Part shown: piece by piece, positions 32,900 through 44,244 of the stretch
Position numbering within the stretch: position 1 is the stretch's first letter
Layout: the number at the start of each line of letters is the position of its first letter
Assembly: GCA_949987705.1 (NCBI GenBank)
Contig: OX465282.1
Coordinates: 69,995,922-70,059,921, forward strand
Direction of reading: 5' to 3'
From: Thereva unica
Lineage: Eukaryota; Arthropoda; Insecta; Diptera; Therevidae
DNA: 64,000 nt
Notes under the pieces: generated by a model
Told to the model about the DNA's origin: nothing
Databases searched by the model: none
Seen by the model: only the letters and a program-made list of their open reading frames with translations
Translations under genes and position numbers: made by a program

Positions 32900-35723
32900 G
32901 AGAGAGTCATATACATAAATCGTGTAGTAAAGATGTCGGTACTTCGTTCCAGGCATTTTTAATGGCTGTTATTAGCTCATCCGCGGTACTACACTGCTGA
33001 CCATTTGAAAACCCCCCTCTTGATAGCCATCCCCACAAGTTTTCGATAATATTAAGGTCCGGTGACAAAGAAGGCCAATCCAAAACTTCAATATTTTCGT
33101 CCTGAAACCAAGTTCTGACCACTCTGGCTGTCTGAATTGCTGCGTAGTCATGTTGAAACATCCAACTATCACCTTCCATTACTTCTCGTATTGGGTAGAA
33201 ATTTCTCAAGTGAGCTCATGATTTTTGACGTTGAAAGCAAAATTAAAACCAAGCTGCAAAAAATAATCTACTTGGTAGTCTCAAGTCACGCCATGAAAAT
33301 TTTTGGGAAAAATTAATTTGTTTATGAATAATGGTGGATTGAATATTTTGGCATCGATTGATTGTAAAATTATTTTCTCGTAAACGATACGATGAAAATT
33401 ATTGAAAATTTGGGAAAATGATGTGAAATAAATACGATTTACTTTAGTGGGCGGAACAACATAATAATTTATTATTGTTACTAATTTTTATCATTTTTTT
33501 ATAAACAAATACTGATTTGGCCCTGTTCTCAATGCAATATTCGAAATTTTTTTCGAGGAGTGTAATCTATGAAGGATCACGATTAAAATACCGTTTCAAA
33601 CTTTTTGTGATCGCTATTCGGGTTGGTGAAAAATACTATTGTTTATAGTTCATTCAAAACGCGAGGGGGTGTTCCAAAATATCACCGTTAAGAAAATCGA
33701 ACCCTAAAGGTTTTTGTTTTCGCTGATCACGAAAATCGAGGTCCCGCGGTCCTAAAATTAGGGCGTCACCCTTAAAAATGCAAAAAACACCCCTTTTTAG
33801 GGGGTTTTCGCGATTTGTTCAGTAATAATGAAAACTAATGCGATGAAATGCACTTTTTTAAATATTTATTTGCGAAGGTGGTTGATTTATACTAAATTAA
33901 GGCGAACTTTATGGTAAGGGGTACTCCTAAAGGGTTGAAACTACCCCTAAATCGGCCAAAAATGGCAAAAATTGTAAACATTTTTTTTTTCAAGTTTATG
34001 CTTCAAATTCGATTGTGGGCGTACTGTCAGGCAAAAATACATTATTTTCAACCCTTAAGGGGTTAAAACTACCCCTACTATAATAAAAACAACTTAATAT
34101 AAAAAAAAATTGCAAACATTTTTTTTTTGCTTTTTGTTTGAAATTTGGTTCAAAAGGTATTATCAGCAAATTAATTTTTTCAACTTTTAAGGGGGTAAAA
34201 CTACCCCCACATTAAAATTGTAATTGGAACCAATTGAAATTTATTGCTTTGCATTAAAATTTTATATTTGATGAAATATTATTAAAACATTTGGAAAATT
34301 TTTAACTCTCTTGAAGGAGTTAAACCTTAGGGGTACCCCTTACCATAAAGTTCGCCTTAATTTAGTATAAATCAACCACCTTCGCAAATAAATATTTAAA
34401 AAAGTGCATTTCATCGCATTAGTTTTCATTATTACTGAACAAATCGCGAAAACCCCCTAAAAAGGGGTGTTTTTGCATTTTTAGGGGTGACGCCCTAATT
34501 TTAGGACCGCGGGACCTCGATTTTCGTGATCAGCGAACCCAAAAACCTTTAGGGTTCGATTTTCTTAACGGTGTTATTTTGGAACACCCCCCCCCCGCGT
34601 TTTGAATGGACTATAAACAATAGTATTTTTTACCAGCCCGAAGAGCGATCACAAAAAGTTTGAAACGGTATTTTAATCGTGATCCTTCATAGATTACACT
34701 CCTCGAAAAAAATTTCGAATATTGCATTGAGAACAGGGCCAAATCAGTATTTATAAAAAAAATGATAAAAATTAGTAACAATAATAAATTATTATGTTGT
34801 TCCGCCCACTAAAGTAAATCGTATTTATTTCACATCATTTTCCCAAATTTTCAATAATTTTCATCGTATCGTTTTCGAGAAAATAATTTTACAAACAATC
34901 GATGCCAAAATATTCAATCCACCATTATTCATAAACAAATTAAATTTTTCCAAAAATATTCATGGCGTGACTTGAGACTACCAAGTAGATTATTTTTTGC
35001 AACTTGGTTTTAATTTTGCTTTCAACGTCGAAAATCATGAGCTCACTTGAGAAATTTCTACCCTATTTTAGATTTAGTCGCAGAAAGCAGGTCTTTGTAC
35101 CTACTTTTCTGCAATTTGTCTGCCGGTAAGGACCACCAAGTCTACATAGTAAGATATAGCCCCCCATATCATTACACCTCCTATTCGGCTGTGTTTCCTC
35201 GCTAAAAATCTCTGATCCTTCCGTAGATCGTGGAAATAATGGCAAAAACCATCTGGACCATCCAATGAAAATCGTTTTTCATCAGAAAAGATGACTCTTC
35301 TCCATTCAGTGGTCCAAGACATGTGGTTTTGTGCAAATAGAAGCTGATTTTCTTTATGGCGCTGAGTTCACATGGGTTTCTTTTTCAATCGCCGACGTTG
35401 AAGCAGTGGAGAGGATTTTATTACTCTCTCTGTATAGTGTGTACTGATGCTGAACTGCCTGACTTTTCTCCTATTTCCCGAGCTGACACCGATGATTAGA
35501 AGCTTCCCTTAAAATACTGCGCCGTTCTGTTTCTATAGAGACTGTTTTCTCTGTTTTCTCCTTTTTGACATCTTCCATAATTCTCGGAATTATTTACATA
35601 ACTATTAACAACATGAAGACTTCTACCAATTCTCCGTGCGATTTTCCTAATTGATAGACCTTCCTCACTAAATGCTTTAATTTTGCTAATTTCTTCTGCG
35701 GTCAGTATTTTTGCTTTTCCCAT
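32900..35723 (-). pseudogene. Tc1-type DD34E transposase, split by a giant palindrome
   Basis: Start at 35723: an HTH DNA-binding domain 'ILTAEEISKIKAFSEEGLSI' with 'RKIARRIGRS'. The catalytic core follows from about 35322: 'WRRVIFSDEKRFSLDGPDG' (first D). After the 33193-35063 insertion it continues with 'WMFQHDYAAIQTARVV' (second D) and 'SPDLNIIENLWG' (E). The enzyme would cut at TIR ends and insert at TA. Frameshifts near 35340-35495 and 35060-35100 also break it. Family firm, inactive. Confidence 0.85.
33193..35063. mobile_element. Giant palindromic foldback element (1871 bp, 738-bp arms)
   Basis: 33193-33930 and 34326-35063 are reverse complements of equal length with few differences; the ends read GGGTAGAAATTTCTCAAGTG inward. 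TATT flanks both sides (33189-33192, 35064-35067). The 395-bp centre has imperfect repeats of ~120 bp around 'AACCCTTAAGGGGTTAAAAC'-like and 'ACCCC' motifs. No coding capacity. It inserted into a Tc1 transposase gene. Confidence 0.9.
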
Positions 35724-35786
35724 TTTAAATAAAAAACACTGCTTAAATAACTTTAAATTAAATCACTGGCAAAAGATAGTCTTAAC

Positions 35787-38234
35787 CAGTGTTGGTAATT
35801 TACACGTAAATAGAGGATTTTTGATATTTAACCGTAAATAACGTAAATAAACGTAAATAACGTAAATAACGTAAATTAATGTCAATAACGTAAATTATCG
35901 TAAATAACGTAAAGATTGTCTTATTTTTGACATTTCTTTCATTCGGTTGTAGCAGGTTGTAGCCATAGAAACGCACCATGGAAAATCCTGTAAAAAGTGC
36001 CGGTGGAAGACCATTTTCAATTAATTATAAATCGCTTGGTTTTGCAATGAAAAAAAGTGATGAATCGGGTAAACTTTCTGCATTGTGTCACGTTTGCAAT
36101 AAAATCTTAAAAAATACCGCTTTACAGCGACTTAAAGCTCACAGGTAACAGTAAATAAATTTTCTCTGTTTCCTTGTTTTAGTTAAATTACTATTTGGTT
36201 ATTTTTTTTAACATACAGAAATTCTTGCAAATTCAAATTAACTGGAACTGAATCAACTGATTCTGAGAGTACTTGTACAAGCAAGGAAAATTTAAATTCT
36301 ACCGAAATTTCTTCTGAAATAAATGTTTCAGAAGAAAGTTGCCTGAAGGAAGTGCAAGAAATTTTCTTGATTGCTGATGATGATTCCAATGTAAGCAAAG
36401 CTTTTTCTATACAAGAAAAAAAGTATAAGTTAATTCTACATTTTTTTAGTTTGAGCTTACGAATAACGAGGAAATTTTCTTAATACCTCAAACTCAACAA
36501 TACGAGAATTTCGCACGAACAACCACATCATCATTATCATCTGTTTCTTCTTCTTCGACTGCTTCTTCGTCCGTCGCGCAATCACCCTCGGATAACTGTT
36601 TAAATTCAAAATTATTAAAAAGACGTCGTCAAAATTCAGGATTAAACAGTTTTGTCGACAAAATTACCGACAAAGAGATAACTGAAGTAACTACAGCAAT
36701 GGCAAAATTTTTTTTCGGTTGCAATATACCGTTTAATGTAATTGAATCCAAGTTTTTCTTGGATTTTGTAAAGGTCATTCGACCTTCCTTTGCGCAAAAA
36801 GTACCCAATAGAAGAACTCTTGCATCCAAATGGCTTGACATAATCTATGAAGATTGTAAAACAAAATCAGCTGCAACTGTTAAGAAGGACTCCGTTTTAT
36901 TGATCGACTCCTGGAGGAATTCTTCTGCGAATACCAAAACAGTCGTTTGTATTCTTCACGACTGCACGTTGACGAATAAAGTATGAATTTGAAAGCTTAA
37001 AAATATTATATAATATAACAAAAACTTTGATTTATTAGGTATTTATTGAAGCGTGGAATTTCAACGGTATTTCTGAAACGGGAGATCAGTTGGCTGAAGT
37101 AGTCTGCGAAGCAATTGACTTAGCCAAAAATAATTACAATATTGATGTTTTTGCCGTAGTTTCTGATAATGCTAGTAATATGGTAAAAATGGGAAAAAAT
37201 TTGAAACATGTTGTGTGGCACGCAACATGCAATAGTCATACGGCAAATCTATTTGCAAAAGAAATTATTAATAATAAATTGAACGACCAAGTTACTGCAG
37301 TTTTGCGATTTTTTAAGCAGCCTGATTTCGAGAAAGTTTTGGTTGAAAAAGGGGGCAGTAAAATCAAATTACCTTGCGAGACCAGGTGGTGCTCGTACAG
37401 AGACTCGTATAAATGCCTAATTTTGAATTTGACCGGAATGAAAGTAATAGCTGCAGAGAGTAACAAAGTAAAACCAAACATTATGAAACTTATTTTCGAT
37501 GAAAATTTTATTGAATCTATTAAGAAGAGCATAGAGATATTAGATCCCATCTGTGAGCTTATTAATGAATGCCAGAATCCAAAAACATCACAAGCGGACG
37601 GCATACTATGTTCATCCGCATTACGATAATGACCTTTTATCTAAAAGTAACCTATCAGCTATTCACAACTTTCTGTTAAAGAATTTGGATGTAGATGGTT
37701 TAGATGAATGGGATAAGTATAAATCGAAAGAGGGCATATTTGAATCCCTGTACCAAAAGGATATAAAGTGTCCAATTTTATTTTGGAAAACTGCCGAGTT
37801 TTATGCTCCCTCTTTATCTAAGATAGCCATAAGACTATTGAAAATACCAGCTTCGTCTGCAGAAATAGAGCGTACATTTTCTAAATGGAGCCTAATTCAT
37901 ACCCCAATTAGAAATAGGCTCTCGTTTGAAAAATCAAAAAAACTTATGCATCTATATATGACACTCAGAATGGAAGATTGTATCCAGATTTACGATGATA
38001 ACGGAGACGATGAACCTGATGGAGTGACTGAAATTTAAGTTTTTAACTTTTTTATCAATAATAAAATAAATCTTTTTACTAATTTATAATTTTTTTAATT
38101 CGATATTTTGTGATTTTTTACATTAAATACATTATTTACTTTATTTACGCATTAAAACTGCCTGTAAATAATTATGTTATTTACCCGTAAATAACTAAGT
38201 AAATAATTTGAGGTAAATTACGGTGCCAACACTG
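35787..38234 (+). mobile_element. hAT element (2448 bp), TSD GTCTTAAC
   Basis: TSD GTCTTAAC at 35779-35786 and 38235-38242. TIR CAGTGTTGG at both ends, followed by subterminal GTAAATAACGTAAATAA arrays on the left and TTATTTAC-rich sequence on the right. It encodes its own BED-type transposase. Confidence 0.95.
35978..38038 (+). pseudogene. BED-finger hAT transposase, four exons, one break
   Basis: Exon 1 (35978-36144) starts MENPVKSAGG and carries the BED zinc finger 'CHVCNKILKNTALQRLKAH'. Introns with GT...AG ends join exon 2 (36219-36390), exon 3 (36450-36980, with 'VLLIDSW', first D) and exon 4 (from 37039, 'FAVVSDNASNMV', second D, and 'ATCNSHTANL', 'LPCETRWCS'). Near 37590 the frame shifts; a stretch of roughly 100 residues usual for the family seems missing. 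The C-terminal 'PASSAEIERTFSKWSLI' keeps the catalytic E, and the stop is at 38036. Splice sites are my reading; the DDE residues are all present but the break probably inactivates it. Confidence 0.85.
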
Positions 38235-38242
38235 GTCTTAAC

Positions 38243-39206
38243 CCTCCCTTAAATTCCCTGTTTTTCGCCTAGAAGACTTCGTTAAGAGATAAGTATTTAA
38301 CAAGAAAGGTAAAAAAACAGGGAATTTTTAGTGAATTTTTCAGTTTTTGGGCTACCAAAAGTTTTCCTGGGAGTTTCATGCTTGCGCACCCCCTAAATAT
38401 TGTTGGGGATGTCATTTCTGACCAATTCCACCAAAAACGTCCGTTACATCACGCCAAAACCAAAAGTTATATGTTTCACTGCTCTAGCTCCTGGACTAAT
38501 AATATTTTACCATTTACCGAAAAAACCCGAAATTTAAAAATTAAAGGGTTTTATATGAAAGAGGGTGGTTCCATTACCAGTTTTATGATATTATTTTGCC
38601 ATTTACCAAAAATTACCCGGAATATAAAAATGAAAGGGTGGGTGGGTGAAATATTGAATTTTTTTTATTTATAAAAACCCGAAAAACCTCCGCCCTTTTC
38701 CACTTTTCCAAAATTTCCTTCCAGTTTTTTCCCTCAAAGCCTGGTTTTTGTAATTTGAATGACTCATATCATATAAAAAGGGTTTTTCTCTTACTGCCGC
38801 TATTAAGCGCTCCTCAAAAGATAACTCTACGATTCAACAGCATTTGACCAATTAAAACAATATTTCAAACAGCAAACATTAATAAAAATACATGCTTAGT
38901 TACCTCTGATAAAACCTGTTTAAAATAGAGAAGGGCGATAAACCCATCGGTAGTTTTTAAACCCTTTATTCTTTATAACGAGTATACTCAGCAAGAACTT
39001 TCCGAGTGAATCGCTGCGTCTAGACTAGAGTATATAAATCTAAAAAAAATCGTTTAAAGTCACCATCGGGAAAGTCAAAACTTCATTTGACAGCAAGTTG
39101 AGAAGTAAACTCCTTAATGCAGCAGTAAACTCCTTAATGGTAGCCAAAACTCCTAATCCTTGATAAGCTACATCGAGAAAAAGTTCACTACCTCCACGAT
39201 GAGAAG
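38243..39206. other. Unassigned sequence
   Basis: No gene recognised. A block of ~100 bp around 'CCATTTACCGAAAAAACCCG' (about 38511) is repeated as 'CCATTTACCAAAAATTACCC' near 38600. Confidence 0.4.
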
Positions 39207-39450
39207 GTGATAAAATGCAGCAAATCCAAGACCGATTTATTAGCCTCTCTGTTAGCTTCAAAGTCTTTACCTGAAACGGATACGCTGCCCCCGGTTCTCG
39301 AGCACAACGCTCATTTAATGGACAGGGTATTCTTTAGGACAGCTCATATTCAGCCAATACCGACCGCAGGCTTCTATCCAACTACCGCCCAATAGCAATT
39401 ATTTCTATTCTCTCCAAAACCTTGGAGACGATTATCAACAAAAATCCAAC
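39207..39450 (+). pseudogene. Jockey-clade LINE reverse transcriptase fragment
   Basis: The frame reads 'KSKTDLLASLLASKSLPE', 'MDRVFFRTAHIQPIPTAGF' and then, in another frame, 'PIAIISILSKTLETIIN', matching the segment before and in the first RT blocks of Jockey elements. A deletion removes the KASGPDGI region. Degenerate. Confidence 0.65.
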
Positions 39451-40450
39451 CGCCTTATAAACGACAAATAGTACTTATGACGCGAGTACAAAAAAATCGA
39501 AAGAGCTCAATCAAGGAAAACAAATGATTAAACAAGCACTTTTATTTTAAAACAAAGCACAGTATACATAATTTATAGGATATACATGTATTCCCCTTCT
39601 CTCTTGGATGGTCTTATAAAGTTCACAACCTGAAAATTGAAAATATACATATGTGTATTACATCATTAAAAAGTACCTAATAAAAAATACTCCTTACATT
39701 TCCACGTTTCCGCATAAAATACCAATAGCATCAATATCCCCAGCTTGAATCCTCAACATGTTTTATTTCAATTTTTATCTGACAAAAATCTTTAACTACA
39801 AAACTTTCACAGAAATAAATTTAATAACTTACTTTGGCTCCTGTTTTTCCTCAGCTTACAGAACCAGAATCTCCGTTTCCCGAATTTTATAATTTTTAAT
39901 CCTATGTTAAATTCCTCTGGAAAAATACAAACGCTTTACTAAAAATTAAAGTTATAAGATATTAGTACCTATTAATTAGAAAATGAATAACATCACCGTA
40001 CCTTGAAGAATATCCAGAAGTTCCATTTAATTCATCTTGAGTTGCTAAATAAAGACAAGACTTTTTTTTATTGCTGACCATTTTGGTTTGTTTTTATTAC
40101 AATAATTATTTTAAATACCTGCAGCACAATTCACCGAATTAAATGGAATAAAAAATGTACTAAAATCATCACGGATTAAAAAGTTGTAGCATAAAAATCG
40201 TAGCAGAAATACTACAATTGTGTACGAAATCTGTTAGTTGGTACCACTTGGCGGCCAGCTGCAAAATTTTTAAATAGCGCGAATTTGTCTGCGCGACAAG
40301 TCGTATTCGCGCCTTTGTGTTAGCATATATATCGTGGTGCGTGTATTTAAACGATTTTGCCGCCACGAACACCGCCTCCGGACAAAATTCGCGCTCATCT
40401 GTTTGTACCTTAATGGAGTAATCTATATCAATTAGTGGATAATTCTGAAG
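39451..40450. other. Unassigned; exon-like pieces on the minus strand
   Basis: A minus-strand ATG near 40083 in good context starts 'MVSNKKKSCLYLATQDELNG' and ends at a GT donor; two or three further pieces down to about 39580 are flanked by AG and GT. Reading phases do not connect, so I do not call a gene. Confidence 0.25.
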
Positions 40451-40482
40451 GGCCTCGGTAGTCTAGAGGTAAGGCGCCTGAC

Positions 40483-40781
40483 AATGTCTGTTGTTTTTTG
40501 TTAGTTTCTGTTTGTTTTGTTAGTTTCTAAACATAGTCCTAATTTTTTTTTTCCTTAGATATAAATTTATAATGATTTTTTGAAATAAAATATAACTAAA
40601 AATATATAAGTTTTAGCCGAAAGGCATAAGTTAATATAAGATATAGATTAATTTAGAGTGTCTGCTGAGAGCCAGTAAGTTAGATAAACTAGAATAGGTT
40701 AGAATAATTAACTTTAAGCATTTAGTTAAATTTATATTAATATAGTTAGTATGAGAAATAAAATGCTTTTTATAAAAGAAA
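40483..40781 (+). mobile_element. Retroposed 3' end (299 bp) with 12-bp TSD
   Basis: AAGGCGCCTGAC occurs at 40471-40482 and 40782-40793, once in an uninterrupted SINE. The insert ends AATAAAATGC...AAAAGAAAA, a polyadenylation signal and A-rich tail. It lacks coding sequence and could be a 5'-truncated LINE 3' UTR or a processed mRNA end. Confidence 0.8.
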
Positions 40782-41211
40782 AAGGCGCCTGACTACTATC
40801 CCAGAGGTCCCGGGTTCGAGTCCCGGCCAGCCTCACGGTCCTTCGCCTTTTCCACTTTCCCACCCACATAACTCTCCTTCTTTCTTCTCCCCTATTTACA
40901 TTCCTGATTCCTCCTGTCATAGCCTTCGCTAGTACTTCCCCGCTCCATCAAGCGCATGTCATCGGTTGGCTGATGAGATTCAACTCGTTTCAGGAGGCGT
41001 AACACTTCAGCGAGTTGTTTCTCAAAAATGCCCCGATGCCAGAGTCGCTAAATGGTTGGAAGTAGGTGGAATAAAATATCGCGGCTAGGTTGTGGCAGTT
41101 CCTTCCTACTCCTCTCTCTTTCTACTCTCTATCTTCCGGCTAGCGCTGCTGTTCGACATTCTATACGAAAAAAAAATTGATCGTCGAACAGTACAAAGGG
41201 ACTTTCCCTAA

Positions 41212-42644
41212 TAGTACAGTCAATATGCAACGAAAAGAGGCTTGCGCTTCGAAAAATGACAAACCGACATTTGACCTTGAAAGTCGTTAAGGGGGCGTGT
41301 CAGGAGCCTACTGAAAAATTATGAAAGTCGCGGTGCATGCAGATTTTGAGAAATTCAAAAATTTAATAAAAAAATTTTGAAACGCGTTTTTCTCAGAAAG
41401 TATAGGTTTTAGCGAAAAGTTTTTTAAACAAAAAATGTAGAGGTCATTGCGAACTACATTTTTTGTCATTGGAGTGACGTGATCCGATTTGAAATACAAA
41501 AAGTAGATGGCGCTAAAGGATCAAAAAAGTGTTTCTTTGCCATTTTCACTAGGAAAAATTATTTTTTTTTACAATATTGTAAATGAAAAAGTTGTTTGTT
41601 ACAAAATTATCTACAACTTTTGTTTAAACAAAATTTTTATAAAACTTACCGTTTTCGAGCTGTAGGCGAAAAAGTGCAACGGAGCATAGTTAACGGTTCT
41701 TTTGTTACTTTCGCCGGGCGAGTCGGCATAGTTTCGACAAAGGACCGGTTTCTAACATCTGCCTAATTCTCTAAGAAGCGTGCGTTTTAAGTTGCTATGC
41801 TAGTTTTGGAGAGTAAGGGCGTGAGAATTGTGCTCTCTGAAAATGAGTTTCTGTTTTGCTTGTGAGACTGTCAACTGTCAATGATGTAACTTTAAAAACA
41901 AAATTCCATTTTATTATATAAAATTCAAATCATTTTTGTCTTCAAACCATATCAAAGTACAATGATGTCGATAAAAGGTTCATTTTGAAAAAAAAAAATT
42001 ACAATTTTAATGCGAAATATACATAAATTCAACAAAGTTCAATTTTTTGCTCAAAAAAAGTTTACATTTTTTGATAGTAAAATAAAAAAAACCAAAAAAA
42101 ATGATTAGTGTTCTTTTATTTGAATAAAAAAAAAATACTACTTTCATGTGAACCGTGCAAGAGCACGGCACGCAATGTACAATTTCTACACTTCGACAAG
42201 TTCCAGCTCGAAAACGGTAAGTTTTATAAAAATTTTGTTTAAACAAAAGCTGTAGATAATTTTATGACAAACAACTTTCTCATTTACATTATTGTAAAAA
42301 AAATTAATTTTTCCTAGTGAAAATGGCAAAGAAACACTTTTTTGATCCTTTAGCGCCATCTACTTTTTGTATTTCAAGTCGGATGACGTCACTTCAATGA
42401 CAAAAAATGTAGTTCGCAATGACCTCTACATTTTTTGTTTAAAAAACTTTTCGCTAAAACCTATACTTTCTGAGAAAAACGCGTTTCAAAATTTTTTTAT
42501 TAAATTTTTGAATTTCTCAAAATCTGCATGCACCGCGACTTTCATAATTTTTCAGTAGGCTTCTGACACGCCCCCCTAACGACTTTCAAGGTCAAATGTC
42601 GGTTTGTCATTTTTCGGAGCGCAAATTGCATATTGACTGTACTA
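41212..42644. mobile_element. Foldback element (1433 bp), ~450-bp arms, TSD TAA
   Basis: Arms 41212-41665 and 42201-42644 are near-perfect reverse complements; the ends read TAGTACAGTCAATATGCAA-like. TAA flanks both sides (41209-41211, 42645-42647), and the joined flanks restore the SINE sequence. The same 63-codon open frame appears in both arms with two differences, which reflects arm identity rather than a gene. No transposase. Confidence 0.9.
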
Positions 42645-43455
42645 TAAGCCTCTAGTCTATCACATAAAAAAAATTTCATATCAATGCAATCCAAACGACT
42701 CAAAACTTATCCCTGTCTATAACCCGGGAAAATATCTCAAAACATATATATGAACTTCCACAGAATTTTTCGTCCGGCCTTATGGAGTTCCTCCTGCTGT
42801 TTTAAAATCCTGTGCAGGGGCGCTACTGTCTGCTCTTCTATGTTTATTTCAAAAATCCCTAAACAAAGGGCGCTTCCCCTTTGCTTCCCTCATGGAAGAA
42901 TTTTTTTATAATACCAGTCCATAAAAAAGGTTATAAAAACGAAATATCTAATTTGTAGACCAATTACGATCGTCAATACCAAAACTCTACGAATCTATTA
43001 TTTATTCTGCTATGCCCCTATCTGCAAAAAAGACTTATCTCATCAAACCAGCATGGATTTCTTGCAGCTCATTCCACTACTACTATTTTACTGGAGCTCT
43101 CACACACAGCTCGAGGCTTTCTCACTGGCTGCCAAACGGACTATGTCTACACAGACTTCAGTAAGGCTTTCGACAAGCTCTCTCACTCTGTTATAGTTCT
43201 TAAACTAAAGAAATTAGGCTTTCCGCATGCCCTTATGGTATGGTTCCAGCCGTACTTAGCCGACAGAACCTACTAGGCTCTATTCCGCGGAGTCAAATCT
43301 AAGAACATCGAAGCGTCCTCTGATGTCCCGCAAGGTAGTCATCTTGGCCCTCTCCTTTTTATTTTATCAATTGACGATATTGTTACCCAGCTAAGGCACT
43401 GTAAAATCCTTATTTACGCTGATGACATCAAACTATATCGCCACATAAGGAGTAT

Positions 43456-44244
43456 TGTGATATTCCTTTAAACACCTGGAGCAGCCCGAAGGCATTAACT
43501 CCTATGGAGCAGCTATAGAAGCGTTAACTCCGATTAGTAAGTGGAGCAGCTATTGAACAGCTTAACTCCCGGGCTTAGGGAAGTTTTTGGCTTCCGACTC
43601 AAACGTCAGTTTTAAAACGACTGAATTTTATTTAATTAAAATGCTCTATTTATATAAAATTTTCTTATACATCTATTCTACTCTAACTATATTTATCATT
43701 ATTCCCACCTTAGGTAAATTGCCTTGGGTCAGCAACTTGTACGCACCGGGCCTCAAGAATTTGATGCGCCCGTGTGACCTATTTACGTTTTTACTTGATC
43801 GGGGAAAAATTCCAACGTTCAGTCTGCATGATTTATAAAAAAAACGCTCGTGTGTGACCCGTTAAAAAATTCACCGTCCACACTACGCGGACTTAGATCC
43901 TACGCGCTTTTCGCCGTACGGCCTCTGACAAAAGCGCGCATGAGTTCTGAATCGTGAGCAAATTGAGAAAACAAATCAATTTTTGTTTGAAAAAACATAC
44001 GCGCTTTTGAAAAGCCCGTATTGTGTAAACGTACAATGTACCTTTTTAAGCACAGCCTTTGGTCCGCGCAGTTTGGTTATACTGCCTTTGCCATTAAAAA
44101 TATCGCAAAAAAGGCATTAAACTCTATATGAAAAAAAGAGGCAAAAGCGCGTATGACCTAAGTCCGCGTAGTGTGGATGCCCCATAAGGTGAAAAAATGT
44201 GATTTGAGAAAATGAAAATGTATTATGGGAATGAGTGTATCACA
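43456..44244. mobile_element. Probable solo LTR (789 bp) in a Jockey RT
   Basis: Ends TGTGATA...TATCACA (TG...CA, 7-bp inverted); flanks GTAT and GCAT form a 4-bp duplication with one change, and removal joins RHIR to SIEDC in the host RT frame. Near its left end three imperfect ~35-bp units (GGAGCAGC...TTAACTCC) lie in tandem (43476-43570). It holds a MITE at 43876-44178. LTR class not determined. Confidence 0.65.
43876..44178. mobile_element. MITE (303 bp) in the solo LTR
   Basis: TIRs GTCCACACTACGCGGACTTA and, inverted, ATCCACACTACGCGGACTTA, continuing to TACGCGCTTTT. The interior repeats ACGCGCTTTTG-like motifs. TSD not clear. Confidence 0.75.

Larger units (their letters stand above)
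40451..42674 (+). mobile_element. tRNA-derived SINE, copy 2, twice interrupted
   Basis: Same family as 6706-7124. The head (40451-40482) and the B-box part (from 40794, 'GGTTCGAGTCCCGG') are separated by a retroposed insertion, and the end 'AGCCTCTAGTCT' plus A tract (from 42648) is separated from the body by a 1433-bp foldback. It has a ~40-bp segment near 40980 not seen in copy 1. Confidence 0.85.

Noticed and set aside
41308..42558. Same 63-residue protein on both strands
   Set aside because: It is the two arms of a foldback element, so matching frames follow from the inverted repeat and not from a conserved gene.
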